From Flavobacterium cerinum (lineage in GTDB: Bacteria > Bacteroidota > Bacteroidia > Flavobacteriales > Flavobacteriaceae), in assembly GCF_024496085.1 (NCBI RefSeq), contig NZ_CP101751.1, positions 2,232,001 to 2,296,000 on the forward strand: 64,000 nucleotides of DNA. The letters run 5' to 3'. Positions 1-8,663 of the stretch are shown one piece after another; positions within the stretch are counted from its first letter, which is position 1; each line of letters starts with the position of its first letter. The notes under the pieces are model-generated. The model did not search any database and was not told the origin of the DNA. It worked only from the letters and a program-made list of their open reading frames with translations. The position numbers and the translations under genes are program-made.

Positions 1-680
1 GAAAAATAACCGGTTTCCAAAAAGGCATCAATATAATCAGCCAGATTTTCTTTGGCTATAGCCGGTAACATCTCATTAATGATCAGATCGATATAACCCT
101 GATGGTTTTCTTTGAATTCTGTCGGAAAGGCATGCGCTCCTAAAAAGGTAGCTTTGATTTTTACCGGATAATCCTGAGCCAAACGTTTTATAACCCGTAA
201 CATCTTTAATTCGGCTTCAACGGTAAGTCCGTAACCGGATTTGATTTCTACAGCTCCGGTTCCCTGGCGCATTACTTCTTCCAGGCGTACTTTTGACTGG
301 TTGTAAATTTCCTCTTCGGAGGTTTCCTGTAATTTTTTTGCTGAATTAAGAATACCGCCGCCGCGAAGCGCAATTTCTTCATAGCTCAGACCGTTAATGC
401 GATCGACAAATTCCTGTTCGCGGTTTCCGGCATAAACGATATGAGTATGACTATCACACCAGGTTGGTAGCACGGTTTTTCCGGTAGCATCGAGGACTTC
501 ACATCCTTCAGAAGACGGACAGTCCTCCATCGGACCAAAATTGACTATTTTGTCGTTTTCTATTAAAAGGAAAGCAGTATCGATTTTGGGTAAGATGGCC
601 ATTTCTGCTCCGGAAACTTTAGCTATCGCGGTTTCCCGTACCTGTAGCAGCTCTTTTATGTTTTTAATTAAAAGTTTCAT
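1..680 (-). CDS. hutI: imidazolonepropionase, C-terminus cut by window edge
   Basis: Reading from the ATG at 678-680 the minus strand stays open to the window edge (about 226 codons). The N-terminal third carries the amidohydrolase metal site DSHTH, followed by IVYAGNRE, and later EIKSGYG, as expected of HutI. The enzyme hydrolyses 4-imidazolone-5-propionate to formiminoglutamate in histidine degradation, in the cytoplasm. A full-length protein is about 410 residues, so roughly the second half lies outside. No other hut gene is visible here. Confidence 0.93.
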   Translation of the reverse strand, partial: MKLLIKNIKELLQVRETAIAKVSGAEMAILPKIDTAFLLIENDKIVNFGPMEDCPSSEGCEVLDATGKTVLPTWCDSHTHIVYAGNREQEFVDRINGLSYEEIALRGGGILNSAKKLQETSEEEIYNQSKVRLEEVMRQGTGAVEIKSGYGLTVEAELKMLRVIKRLAQDYPVKIKATFLGAHAFPTEFKENHQGYIDLIINEMLPAIAKENLADYIDAFLETGYF

Positions 681-796
681 CGTATTTATGGTATTGAAAT
701 ATCGGATTTCGGGCCGGTTATAAGCCCGCTTAAATTATTTTGTAAAAATAAACTGGAATTTTAAAAACTCCTATCTTTATATAAAATTATTGTGAC

Positions 797-1879
797 GTGA
801 GAAAAGTCAAATACCGAAAAGTCCGTAAGGTCCAGCCCAATTATTATGAATATACCGGTGTTCATACCAGTGAACCCGTAGGAATGCAGTTGTTTGTTTA
901 TAATGAAAAGCGTTTTGAAGAGTATCCGAAAGTTTCATTTAATAAGGTTGAAAAAGAACTGAATGATATATTGCAGGAAGAGGATGTGAAATGGTTAAAT
1001 ATTCACGGACTACACGATGTGGAGCTGATCCGGAAGGTTGGAGAATTGGCCGGTATTCAGAACTTTATTATCGGTGATATATTGAATACCCAACGTAGAA
1101 CAAAACTGGAAGAACTGGATGATATGTTGTTCTTTAACATTAAATCCATTTTGCCGGGTGAAGATCTGGACAATATCAAAGTTGAGCAAATCAGTTTTAT
1201 TTTAGAAGGGAATACGTTGTTATCGTTTCAGGAAAAAAGAAGTGATTTCTTTACGCATATCCGGGAACGAATCCGTACAGCGACCGGAATTGTCAGAAAA
1301 AAGAAAAATGACTACCTGTTGTATCTGATGCTGGATGCAATTATTGAAAACTTTTATATTACGATTGAAAGTTATGAAGACAGGATAGAAGCGTTAATGA
1401 TCGAATCGAAAACCAACTACCGGCAGGATGTGTTGATTCGGATTGAGAAGAATCGTGAAAATCTTAATTTCCTGAAACGATCGATTGTTCCTTTACGCGA
1501 TGCTTTATACAGTCTAAAAAGCTTTCAGGATGATGATCAGTATGATGGAATCGAACAGGCGAATTATACGTTTTTTGCCCGTTTGCATCAGAAATGCCTG
1601 GAGCTTTTGGAACAAATTGATTACGATACCAATTCACTGGATAGTGCATCTCATTTTTATTTTTCGGCTCAAAGTCAGCGTATGAATGAAATTATGAAAG
1701 TGCTGACAGTTGTTTCGGTTATTTTTATGCCATTAACATTTATCGTCGGAGTATACGGTATGAATTTCGAGAATATGCCGGAACTGAAAACGGAGAACGG
1801 CTATTTTGCGGTTTTGGGACTTATGGCCATTATGGCGATATTAATGGTGACTTATTTTAAACGAAAAAAATGGTTTTAA
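797..1879 (+). CDS. corA: CorA-type magnesium/cobalt transporter
   Basis: A 360-residue protein with a long, charged, helical cytoplasmic N-terminal domain and two C-terminal membrane helices. The diagnostic YGMNFENMP (GMN motif at the mouth of the pore) lies between them, about 40 residues from the end. CorA forms a pentameric Mg2+ channel in the inner membrane. The reading frame begins with GTG; there is no better ATG near the expected N-terminus. The last 10 bases overlap the start of the DUF1003 gene, suggesting co-translation. Confidence 0.95.
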   Translation: MRKVKYRKVRKVQPNYYEYTGVHTSEPVGMQLFVYNEKRFEEYPKVSFNKVEKELNDILQEEDVKWLNIHGLHDVELIRKVGELAGIQNFIIGDILNTQRRTKLEELDDMLFFNIKSILPGEDLDNIKVEQISFILEGNTLLSFQEKRSDFFTHIRERIRTATGIVRKKKNDYLLYLMLDAIIENFYITIESYEDRIEALMIESKTNYRQDVLIRIEKNRENLNFLKRSIVPLRDALYSLKSFQDDDQYDGIEQANYTFFARLHQKCLELLEQIDYDTNSLDSASHFYFSAQSQRMNEIMKVLTVVSVIFMPLTFIVGVYGMNFENMPELKTENGYFAVLGLMAIMAILMVTYFKRKKWF

Positions 1880-2595
1880 AAGAATTGAATAAAAATATGA
1901 AAACATTTATAAGCGCGATATCAGGGAAAGAATTTCCGGCGGCTGAAAAAGTTTCCGGTAAAACAATCCGATCTTCTATTTTGGATTTTATACTAAAAGA
2001 ACATCCTGATTTTACAAGGGATCAGTTCCTGTCGGTAGGCGAATTAAACTACTATCGTGAAAAGTATATTTCTAACTTTTTAATCAAGGAAGTAGGGGAG
2101 ATTTCCGAACTGGAAAAAACGGTATTACATGCTTTAAAAGATAAAAAGACAATTACTACTCAAATTGATGATGATGGTGCTCATTATACTTTCGGGCAAC
2201 GCGTAGCCGATAAGGTAGCGGAATTTGGCGGTAGCTGGACTTTTATTATTTCATTTATGCTCTTCCTTTTTGCCTGGATTGCACTTAATGTTTTTATGTT
2301 GGCAAACAAAGGATTCGATCCGTATCCGTTTATTCTGTTAAACCTTATTTTATCGTGTATTGCAGCATTACAGGCGCCGGTTATTATGATGAGTCAAAAC
2401 CGACAGGAAGAAAAGGATAGGGAAAGAGCTAAAAGCGACTATATGATCAATCTGAAGTCAGAATTAGAAATTCGGATGTTACACGAAAAAATAGATCATC
2501 TTATTCTGCATCAGGAACAATCGATGTTGGAAATTCAGAAAATCCAGATTGATATGATGAATGATATTATTCGCAGGATGGAAAATAAAAAATAG
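1870..2595 (+). CDS. DUF1003 family membrane protein
   Basis: 241 residues. The centre shows the DUF1003 signature RVADKVAEFGGSWTFI, then two hydrophobic helices separated by a short FDPYPFILLN turn, then a charged coiled-coil-like C-terminal tail (QEEKDRERAKSDY onwards). The biochemical role of this family is not established. The start overlaps the corA end by 10 bases; an internal ATG at 1897 is an alternative start. Coupling to corA suggests a part in cation handling, but that is inference from position only. Confidence 0.85.
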   Translation: MVLKELNKNMKTFISAISGKEFPAAEKVSGKTIRSSILDFILKEHPDFTRDQFLSVGELNYYREKYISNFLIKEVGEISELEKTVLHALKDKKTITTQIDDDGAHYTFGQRVADKVAEFGGSWTFIISFMLFLFAWIALNVFMLANKGFDPYPFILLNLILSCIAALQAPVIMMSQNRQEEKDRERAKSDYMINLKSELEIRMLHEKIDHLILHQEQSMLEIQKIQIDMMNDIIRRMENKK

Positions 2596-2597
2596 CT

Positions 2598-3149
2598 TTA
2601 TTGAATCTCAATTTTAAAGGAGTCAAGTAATCCTAAAACAGACGGATAAGAAAATTTTGCCTTTGTAATTTTGTTTTTATTCGGGTCGATAGTATAATTT
2701 GTTGCCGTTCTGAAATCGGCTTTCTCAAGTAAAGTATTGTCGAAAATGGCTTTTTTAAAATCGCAATTCTGAAATGAAATGCCTGATAAATCAGCATCTG
2801 TAAAGTCGACATCCTCTAAAATGCAATTGGAAAACCGGGAGCTTTTTAGCTTTAAACTATAAAAAGAGGCGAGTTTTAAATTGCAGTGATTTAACGTTAG
2901 TTGAAATAGAAACGGGTTACAATTATTAAAATGTAAGCCAAGCAACTTACAGTCGGTAAACGTAACATCTTTAAAAGCGCTACCGCTTATATTGGCCATA
3001 CTAAGGTCACAGTCGGTGAATTCACATTCTAAAAAAGAATAACCGTTAAGAAAGGCATTTCCGAACTGACAATTGATAAATTGACAATGGTCGTATTCTC
3101 CTTTTTCTAGAGTAGTTATTTTTTCAAAAACCTGATCTTCAAATATCAT
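2598..3149 (-). CDS. pentapeptide repeat protein
   Basis: 183 residues made largely of A(D/N)LXX-like repeats, e.g. FINCQFGNAFLNG, DCDLSMANISGSAFKD and DVDFTDADLSGISFQNCDF. Such repeats fold into a right-handed quadrilateral beta-helix. The C-terminal segment EKADF..ATNYTIDPNKNKITKAKFS is shared with a second protein encoded at 13332-13907, so the two are paralogues. Some pentapeptide proteins (Qnr, MfpA) protect DNA gyrase by mimicking DNA, but nothing here proves that role. It converges with the DUF1003 gene two bases away. Confidence 0.85.
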   Translation of the reverse strand: MIFEDQVFEKITTLEKGEYDHCQFINCQFGNAFLNGYSFLECEFTDCDLSMANISGSAFKDVTFTDCKLLGLHFNNCNPFLFQLTLNHCNLKLASFYSLKLKSSRFSNCILEDVDFTDADLSGISFQNCDFKKAIFDNTLLEKADFRTATNYTIDPNKNKITKAKFSYPSVLGLLDSFKIEIQ

Positions 3150-3170
3150 ATTGTTTCGGTTTAAAATATA

Positions 3171-3203
3171 AAACCTGCAATTGTTTTCACAATGCAGGTT
3201 TTA
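3171..3203 (-). terminator. rho-independent terminator after fumC
   Basis: Arms AAACCTGCA and TGCAGGTTT form a hairpin; read on the minus strand it is followed by a T-rich run. It lies just downstream of the fumC stop codon. Confidence 0.75.
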
Positions 3204-3221
3204 CCAAATATTGAGAAATAA

Positions 3222-4619
3222 TTATTTTAAACTTCCAACCATGTCTTCCGGTTTCACCCAGGCATCGAAATCTTCAGGAGAAACATAACCCAAACGAACG
3301 GCTTCTTCTTTTAAAGTAGTACCGTTTTTGTGTGCCGTTTGTGCAATTTCTGCTGCTTTATAATATCCGATTTTCGTATTTAAAGCCGTAACTAACATTA
3401 GAGAATTGTCAACCAGTTCTTTGATACGTTTGTGATTCGGTTCGATTCCCTGTGCACAATGTTCGTCAAACGAAATACAGGCGTCTCCTAATAATCGAGC
3501 CGATTGTAGGAAGTTAGCCGCCATTAACGGTTTGAAAACGTTTAATTCGTAATGTCCCTGAGTACCACCGATCGTGATAGCTACGTCGTTACCCATTACC
3601 TGAGCACATACCATTGTTAAAGCCTCACATTGTGTAGGGTTTACTTTTCCTGGCATAATCGAAGATCCCGGCTCGTTTTCAGGAATAAAAATCTCTCCGA
3701 TTCCGGAACGCGGACCAGATGCCAGCATACGGATATCATTTGCGATTTTATTTAAAGAAACAGCTAATTGTTTTAAAGCACCGTGTGTTTCCACAATAGC
3801 ATCGTGAGCGGCTAATGCTTCAAATTTATTTTCAGCCGTTACAAACGGATGACCTGTGAATTTAGCGATATATTCCGCTACTTTTACATCATAACCGTCC
3901 GGAGTATTTAATCCGGTTCCGACAGCAGTTCCGCCTAACGCGATTTCTGATAAATGAGAAAGCGTGTTTTTAACGGCTTTTAATCCGTGGTTTAACTGGG
4001 CAACATATCCTGAGATTTCCTGTCCAAGAGTTAGCGGAGTAGCATCCATTAAGTGTGTACGCCCGATCTTAACCACATTTTTAAACTCTACTGCTTTTGC
4101 ATGTAGTGTGTCTCTTAATTTTTCTACACCCGGAATAGTAACTTCTACTACTGCTTTATAAGCAGCGATGTGCATTCCTGTAGGATACGTATCGTTAGAA
4201 GACTGTGATTTGTTTACATCATCATTCGCTTTGATAATCTGTTCCCCTTCTCCGATTTTGAAACCGGCTAAAACCTGAGCACGGTTCGCGATTACTTCAT
4301 TTACGTTCATGTTACTTTGCGTACCTGAACCGGTTTGCCAGATTACCAACGGGAATTCATCCTCTAATTTTCCGGCTAATATTTCATCACAAACTGCTGC
4401 GATAGCATCTCTTTTTTCTACCGGTAATACACCTAAATCGTGATTTGCATAAGCTGCTGCTTTTTTAAGATAAGCAAAACCTTCCACGATTTCTTTTGGC
4501 ATCGATCCGGAAGGACCGATTTTGAAGTTGTTTCTTGAACGTTCTGTTTGAGCTCCCCAGTATTTTTCTGCCGGAACTTTCACTTCACCCATGGTGTCTT
4601 TTTCTATTCTGTATTCCAT
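3222..4619 (-). CDS. fumC: class II fumarate hydratase
   Basis: 465 residues, the usual length for class II fumarase. The superfamily signature [15 protein letters not shown] is present near residue 315, with the substrate-site segments [14 protein letters not shown] (about 100), SSNDTYPT (about 140) and [16 protein letters not shown] (about 185). It reversibly hydrates fumarate to L-malate in the citric acid cycle. It appears to be a single-gene unit: a terminator follows and a divergent small gene with its own promoter lies upstream. Confidence 0.97.
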   Translation of the reverse strand: MEYRIEKDTMGEVKVPAEKYWGAQTERSRNNFKIGPSGSMPKEIVEGFAYLKKAAAYANHDLGVLPVEKRDAIAAVCDEILAGKLEDEFPLVIWQTGSGTQSNMNVNEVIANRAQVLAGFKIGEGEQIIKANDDVNKSQSSNDTYPTGMHIAAYKAVVEVTIPGVEKLRDTLHAKAVEFKNVVKIGRTHLMDATPLTLGQEISGYVAQLNHGLKAVKNTLSHLSEIALGGTAVGTGLNTPDGYDVKVAEYIAKFTGHPFVTAENKFEALAAHDAIVETHGALKQLAVSLNKIANDIRMLASGPRSGIGEIFIPENEPGSSIMPGKVNPTQCEALTMVCAQVMGNDVAITIGGTQGHYELNVFKPLMAANFLQSARLLGDACISFDEHCAQGIEPNHKRIKELVDNSLMLVTALNTKIGYYKAAEIAQTAHKNGTTLKEEAVRLGYVSPEDFDAWVKPEDMVGSLK

Positions 4620-4768
4620 TTTATTGTTGTGTATAAGTTGTTACTGTCGATTTAAAGCGCGGAAAAACCGGTTAATTTCTGAAGGGAATATCCGGCTGTA
4701 AAATCCTTTCAAAAATAGGCAATATCGACAGCTTAAAAAAATGAATTAAAATAAATTTCTTATAAATA

Positions 4769-4799
4769 TTGGTTAAGACGATTATTCGGCTTATCTTTG
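4769..4799 (+). promoter_or_regulatory. Bacteroidetes-type promoter for the 53-residue ORF
   Basis: TTG at 4769-4771, a 20-bp spacer, then TATCTTTG at 4792-4799, an exact match to TTG-N17-23-TAnnTTTG. It lies 25 bases before the ATG at 4825 and supports that small gene being real. Confidence 0.7.
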
Positions 4800-4824
4800 G
4801 CAGGTATTCAAAATTCCGGAAAAC

Positions 4825-4986
4825 ATGTTTGAATTTCAACAGTATTTAGGCTTTTTACTTTTCTTATGTATCTTAACCATCGGTTTTTGGTTAATGATAT
4901 TCTTGGTAGGTTTCGTTCAATATTGGCTTGGAGGAGCTATCATAGAAATGATCAAAGAAAAGAGAAATAAAAAGAAAGCAGAATAA
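4825..4986 (+). CDS. 53-residue single-span membrane peptide
   Basis: The reading frame starts MFEFQQYLGFLLFLCIL and continues as a strongly hydrophobic segment through about residue 40, then ends in a very basic tail (EKRNKKKAE). This is the pattern of a small inner-membrane peptide with a cytoplasmic C-terminus. It has a good promoter at 4769-4799 and a terminator hairpin at 5007-5032, so it forms a complete one-gene transcription unit. Function unknown; I do not recognise the family. Confidence 0.7.
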   Translation: MFEFQQYLGFLLFLCILTIGFWLMIFLVGFVQYWLGGAIIEMIKEKRNKKKAE

Positions 4987-5006
4987 TTAATTTTATTCAA
5001 GATATA

Positions 5007-5032
5007 AAAGGGAACGTTTTCGTTCCCTTTTT
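5007..5032 (+). terminator. terminator after the 53-residue ORF
   Basis: AAAGGGAACG-TTTT-CGTTCCCTTT followed by a T-rich stretch, 20 bases after the stop codon at 4986. Confidence 0.75.
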
Positions 5033-5043
5033 ATTTTATATAA

Positions 5044-5071
5044 AAAAGAGCGCTTTTAAGCGCTCTTTTTT
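5044..5071 (-). terminator. terminator of the YD-repeat-like lipoprotein gene
   Basis: AAGAGCGC-TTTTAA-GCGCTCTT with A and T runs on both sides. It sits next to the stop codon of the minus-strand gene ending at 5076 and could act in both directions. Confidence 0.75.
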
Positions 5072-5075
5072 GTTA

Positions 5076-6158
5076 TTAGAAATAGGTGATAGTACGTTCT
5101 ACTAAAAATTTAGCTTCTCCGTTAATGGAAACGGTCTTTTTAATCCAGTTTCCTTTTTTGTCATATTCGAAATGTGTTTTTCGATCGACTATTAATTTAC
5201 CGTCTCTTCCGATTGTTTTTTCAACGATTACATTGTTATGGTTGTCATAGGTCAGTAGTTGATGCGTAATTATTTCCTGATTGACAATTTCTTTACGCTC
5301 TGTCATATTGTTGTTCGTATCGTATTTGAATTCTTCAATCGATTTACTGTCAATAAAACCATCATAAACACGATTACTGGTCATGTTACCTTTAGCATCG
5401 TATGTACGTATTTCCGAGTATTCCTGTTTGTCGTCTTTGTTTAACGTTTCTGTTTCCAGTAAAAGATTTTTAGCCGTGTATTTGTTGTTAATCGTGTATA
5501 ATCTCTTGTAATCCGGACTTAAACGCTGTTCTGTTAGTATATTATTATTGTTATCATACGTATAAGTGGTAATATACTGTACTGTGGTTTCTTTTTGGAA
5601 CCCTTTTTCTTCGCGAACTTTGTCATTTGACCCGAAAGTATAGGTTGTTCTTTCAGTCAGGTTGTCTTTTCCGTCAAATCGGCGTACTTCTACACGTTGG
5701 TTTTTGATAAAAGTATTCAGGGTTTTTTCAATTTGTTCCCCTTGTGGATTTCTTCGGGTTATAATGGTGTTATTTCCGTTGTCATCCCATGAATATTTGG
5801 TTGTAAAAGCACTTCCGGGTTTTACATATTGTGAAATCAGCAGTTTCTTGTCTTTATTAAGAAAGGTAGTTTCTTCCAGTATAACACCGTCAGGTAATAT
5901 TTTCTTTTCCTCTATAAGGCTTCCGGTAGTATTAAATGCCAGGTTTATATCATATCGGCTTGGGCTTTCTGTAGCGGCTTTTCCTTTTTTACCGTTTTCC
6001 AGATTATAGGATTTTTCGGTTACCGACTTTACATTGTCAGTGAGTTTAAAGTCTTTCCAGTTGTTTACGATTTCGGCTTGTTGTTCGTCGTTCTTTTCAT
6101 CTTTTTTACAGGAGAATAATAAAAATGAAAGTAAAAGCAGGGTATAAGTTGATTTCAT
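5076..6158 (-). CDS. lipoprotein with RHS/YD-like repeats
   Basis: Starting at the ATG at 6156-6158, the protein begins MKSTYTLLLLSFLLFSCKKDE, a lipoprotein signal with a lipobox ending in Cys. An upstream in-frame TTG at 6179 is less likely. The mature part consists of repeated strands of the form (T)YTYDNNNNI, EFKYDTNNNMTE, THFEYDKKGNWIKK and YSWDDNGNN, spaced about 20-40 residues, resembling YD/RHS-type beta repeats. It is probably anchored in the outer membrane. Function unknown; the repeats suggest a binding or surface role. Confidence 0.75.
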   Translation of the reverse strand: MKSTYTLLLLSFLLFSCKKDEKNDEQQAEIVNNWKDFKLTDNVKSVTEKSYNLENGKKGKAATESPSRYDINLAFNTTGSLIEEKKILPDGVILEETTFLNKDKKLLISQYVKPGSAFTTKYSWDDNGNNTIITRRNPQGEQIEKTLNTFIKNQRVEVRRFDGKDNLTERTTYTFGSNDKVREEKGFQKETTVQYITTYTYDNNNNILTEQRLSPDYKRLYTINNKYTAKNLLLETETLNKDDKQEYSEIRTYDAKGNMTSNRVYDGFIDSKSIEEFKYDTNNNMTERKEIVNQEIITHQLLTYDNHNNVIVEKTIGRDGKLIVDRKTHFEYDKKGNWIKKTVSINGEAKFLVERTITYF

Positions 6159-6480
6159 TTGGTGTGAATTAATCTTCAAAAATCTATTATTTTTTTGAAA
6201 AAGGCAATTATTTATTAAAATTAACAGTTGTAATTTGAGACAGACAAAAAAAATCTGCCTTTTTAGAGCAGATTTTTTTAAAATTATAACAGTGTAAAAG
6301 TATGATAAAATTAATAGACTCCGTTTTTCCGTAAAGGTTGCTTTGATTTGTAACTTTTTTTTATAAAAAAATAAAACAAGTTCTGTTTATATTGTAGTGT
6401 TAGTGAAATAAAAGAAGTGAAATACTTTAATAACAGTGTGTTATATTTTGTTTTAAACCAAAGAAGACTACAACTATTTT
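6159..6480. other. intergenic stretch without genes
   Basis: About 320 bases between the lipoprotein start and the AraC-type regulator stop. It contains the hairpin at 6251-6279 and very AT-rich sequence that must include the lipoprotein promoter. I see no convincing ORF and no exact TTG-N-TAnnTTTG match. Confidence 0.6.
6251..6279 (-). terminator. hairpin terminator downstream of the AraC-type gene
   Basis: AAATCTGC (6251-6258) pairs with GCAGATTT (6268-6275), with A and T runs on the two flanks. It lies about 200 bases beyond the stop codon at 6481, so assignment to that gene is tentative. Confidence 0.6.
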
Positions 6481-6888
6481 TTAATTTATTTGAATGCTAT
6501 TGCCTGTTTTGGCAGCGGTAAATTGATTGCGATATTCCGAAGGTGTCTTATTTTCAAATCGTTTAAAAAATTTAGTAAAATTTGACGGATCAAATGTTAG
6601 CAGGGCGGCAATTTGTGCAATTGACATTTTAGAATCCGATAACAAGCGCTTGGATTCGTCCATGATTCTTTTTTCAAAGAAATAGCAGGGTGATTTTCCC
6701 GTTTCCATTTTGATGGTAGTGCTGAGGTGTACCGGATGAATGCACATAATGGCAGCTATGTGTTTTATTTCATACATCGTATCGCTATGGCCTTCCAGTA
6801 TGCTGTCAATATGACGATTAACCTGATCAATAAACTCAAGTGTGATTTCTTCTTTTCGGCTACTGTATTTTAACGGTAATTTTGTCAT
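6481..6888 (-). CDS. AraC-family transcriptional regulator, DNA-binding domain only
   Basis: 135 residues comprising the double helix-turn-helix of the AraC family. The first HTH is around HIAAIMCIHPVHLSTTIKMETG; the second is MSIAQIAALLTFDPSNFTKFFKRFENKTPSEYR, which matches the family signature well. There is no separate ligand-binding domain, so it resembles short AraC proteins of the SoxS/MarA kind in architecture. It is next to the secreted superoxide dismutase gene on the same strand, but its targets cannot be read from the sequence. Confidence 0.85.
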   Translation of the reverse strand: MTKLPLKYSSRKEEITLEFIDQVNRHIDSILEGHSDTMYEIKHIAAIMCIHPVHLSTTIKMETGKSPCYFFEKRIMDESKRLLSDSKMSIAQIAALLTFDPSNFTKFFKRFENKTPSEYRNQFTAAKTGNSIQIN

Positions 6889-6952
6889 TGTTAAAGTTTA
6901 AATTGCTCAGATAGTATTAAATTAAAAAAATCCGCATAAAGCGGATTTTAAT

Positions 6953-7741
6953 TTATTTTTTGATCTTAGCTTGTGCTTCGTCATATTTTTTAGAAACAGC
7001 GTCCCAGTTAATCAGATTAAAGAAAGCGGTTATATAATCGGCTCTTTTGTTCTGGTAATTGAGGTAGTAAGCATGTTCCCATACATCCATACCTAAAACC
7101 GGTGTTCCGGAAATACCAACATTTGGCATTAGCGGGTTGTCCTGATTCGGAGTGCTTCCTACTACTAGGTTACCGGCTTTATCAACCACTAACCAAGCCC
7201 ATCCGGAACCGAATTGTTTTGCACCGGCATCAGAAAATTGTGTTTTTAAATTTTCAAAGGAACCGAATGTTTTAGTAATAGCGTCAGCTAATGCTCCTTT
7301 AGGTTCGCCACCTGCTTTCGGAGCCATTATTTCCCAATATAAATTGTGATTGTAATAACCTCCGGCATTGTTACGAACGGCTTTATTTTCCATATCCAGT
7401 TTTGTCAGGATATCTTCAATTGTCAGTTTTTCCAGTGGTGTACCGGTAATGGCTTTATTTAAATTGTTAGCATAACCGACATGATGCTTGGAATAATGTA
7501 TTTCAACGGTTTTGGCATCGATATAAGGAGCTAATGCATCATAAGCATACGGTAATCCTTTCATCTGGAAAGTACCGGGATCTGCTTTTACGTCCGCTGG
7601 ATTGCCAACAGGAGTTGCGCTTTTCGTTTGTTCTACCGGATCCGGAATTTCAACTACTTCTTCAAGCTTGTTTTTGTCTTTACAGGAAAAAAGCAGAGTT
7701 GAAAAAAGGAAACCGGCAATAAGTATTCTTGAATTTTTCAT
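6953..7741 (-). CDS. Fe/Mn superoxide dismutase, predicted lipoprotein
   Basis: 262 residues. The N-terminus MKNSRILIAGFLFSTLLFSCKDK is a lipoprotein signal with lipobox Cys, followed by an acidic/proline linker to about residue 55. The SOD domain then shows all four metal ligands in their usual motifs: HYSKHH, NHNLYWE, and DVWEHAYYLNYQNKRADY. It dismutates superoxide outside the cytoplasm, probably anchored to a membrane. It is the last gene of a run with psd and ACBP and overlaps the latter by 4 bases. The secreted location differs from the cytoplasmic enzyme of E. coli. Confidence 0.92.
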   Translation of the reverse strand: MKNSRILIAGFLFSTLLFSCKDKNKLEEVVEIPDPVEQTKSATPVGNPADVKADPGTFQMKGLPYAYDALAPYIDAKTVEIHYSKHHVGYANNLNKAITGTPLEKLTIEDILTKLDMENKAVRNNAGGYYNHNLYWEIMAPKAGGEPKGALADAITKTFGSFENLKTQFSDAGAKQFGSGWAWLVVDKAGNLVVGSTPNQDNPLMPNVGISGTPVLGMDVWEHAYYLNYQNKRADYITAFFNLINWDAVSKKYDEAQAKIKK

Positions 7742-8010
7742 GGCTTATTGATTATTGAATTAACGGTTTCGATATATAGTTTTTTGGCTTCATCAGGTGA
7801 TAAATGGCGGACCTGCATCCAGGCGTTCATTTTAAAAGCATCTCTCAGGTCTTGTGGCTCCTGATGTTGTTTTGGTCTGTTTGTGCCTGATATGGCCTGT
7901 TTGTAATAGGCATAGAGACGCAACATGACATCTTGAGGTAAGCCTTCGGTCATATTGGATGCTTTTTCAAAAGCTTCCTGAAATTGCGTATCTAAACTTT
8001 GATCGGTCAT
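7738..8010 (-). CDS. acyl-CoA-binding protein
   Basis: A 90-residue four-helix protein matching the ACBP family: QDVMLRLYAYYKQAISG, then RDAFKMNAWMQVRHLSPDEAKKLYIETV, containing the Tyr and Lys positions that hold the CoA moiety. It binds long-chain acyl-CoA in the cytoplasm. The gene is coupled by overlap to both neighbours (psd upstream by 1 base, SOD downstream by 4), placing it in a phospholipid-synthesis operon. Confidence 0.93.
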   Translation of the reverse strand: MTDQSLDTQFQEAFEKASNMTEGLPQDVMLRLYAYYKQAISGTNRPKQHQEPQDLRDAFKMNAWMQVRHLSPDEAKKLYIETVNSIINKP

Positions 8011-8663
8011 TATTGTTTTTTTGCAATGATCGTTTTGCCGCCAACGGCCTTCTCATTTAATTTGACATTAACTTCCGTACCTAAAGGTAAGTATAAATCT
8101 ACTCTTGAACCAAATTTAATAAAACCGGCATCAGTTCCCTGAACTACCTGCATACCTTCTTGTGCATAGTTTACGATTCTTCGTGCCAATGCGCCGGCAA
8201 TCTGACGGTAAAGAATTTCTCCGTAGATACGATTTTCTACAACAACTGTAGTTCTTTCGTTTTCCTCACTGGCTTTCGGATGCCATGCAACCAGATATTT
8301 ACCGGGATGATATTTGCTGTATTTTACAATTCCGTTTACGGCATAACGCGTTACGTGCACGTTAATAGGTGACATAAAAATGGAAACCATCAACCGTTTG
8401 TCTTTGAAATATTCAGGTTCGTATACTTCTTCGATAACAACAACTTTTCCGTCTACCGGAGCGATAATGTGATTGTCATCGATTACTACATCTCTTTTCG
8501 GATTTCTGAAAAATTGTAAAACAAGAACCAGCATGATTAATGCGAGTACCTGAATGGCTTTTTGTAACCACAGGATACTGATAAATTCACCGGCCAAAAT
8601 AGCTGTGGCAGCAACCAAAAAGGTTGTAATTAGAATAATTTTAGCGCCTTCTTTATGAAACAT
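8010..8663 (-). CDS. psd: phosphatidylserine decarboxylase proenzyme
   Basis: 217 residues, the short PSD-A type. The self-cleavage site lies in FIKFGSRVDLYLPLG: cleavage before the Ser generates the pyruvoyl cofactor. An N-terminal membrane segment and the conserved APVDGKVV and FMSPINVHVTRYAVNG blocks are present. It converts phosphatidylserine to phosphatidylethanolamine. It overlaps cdsA by 11 bases and ACBP by one, so the three are almost certainly co-expressed. Confidence 0.95.
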   Translation of the reverse strand: MFHKEGAKIILITTFLVAATAILAGEFISILWLQKAIQVLALIMLVLVLQFFRNPKRDVVIDDNHIIAPVDGKVVVIEEVYEPEYFKDKRLMVSIFMSPINVHVTRYAVNGIVKYSKYHPGKYLVAWHPKASEENERTTVVVENRIYGEILYRQIAGALARRIVNYAQEGMQVVQGTDAGFIKFGSRVDLYLPLGTEVNVKLNEKAVGGKTIIAKKQ

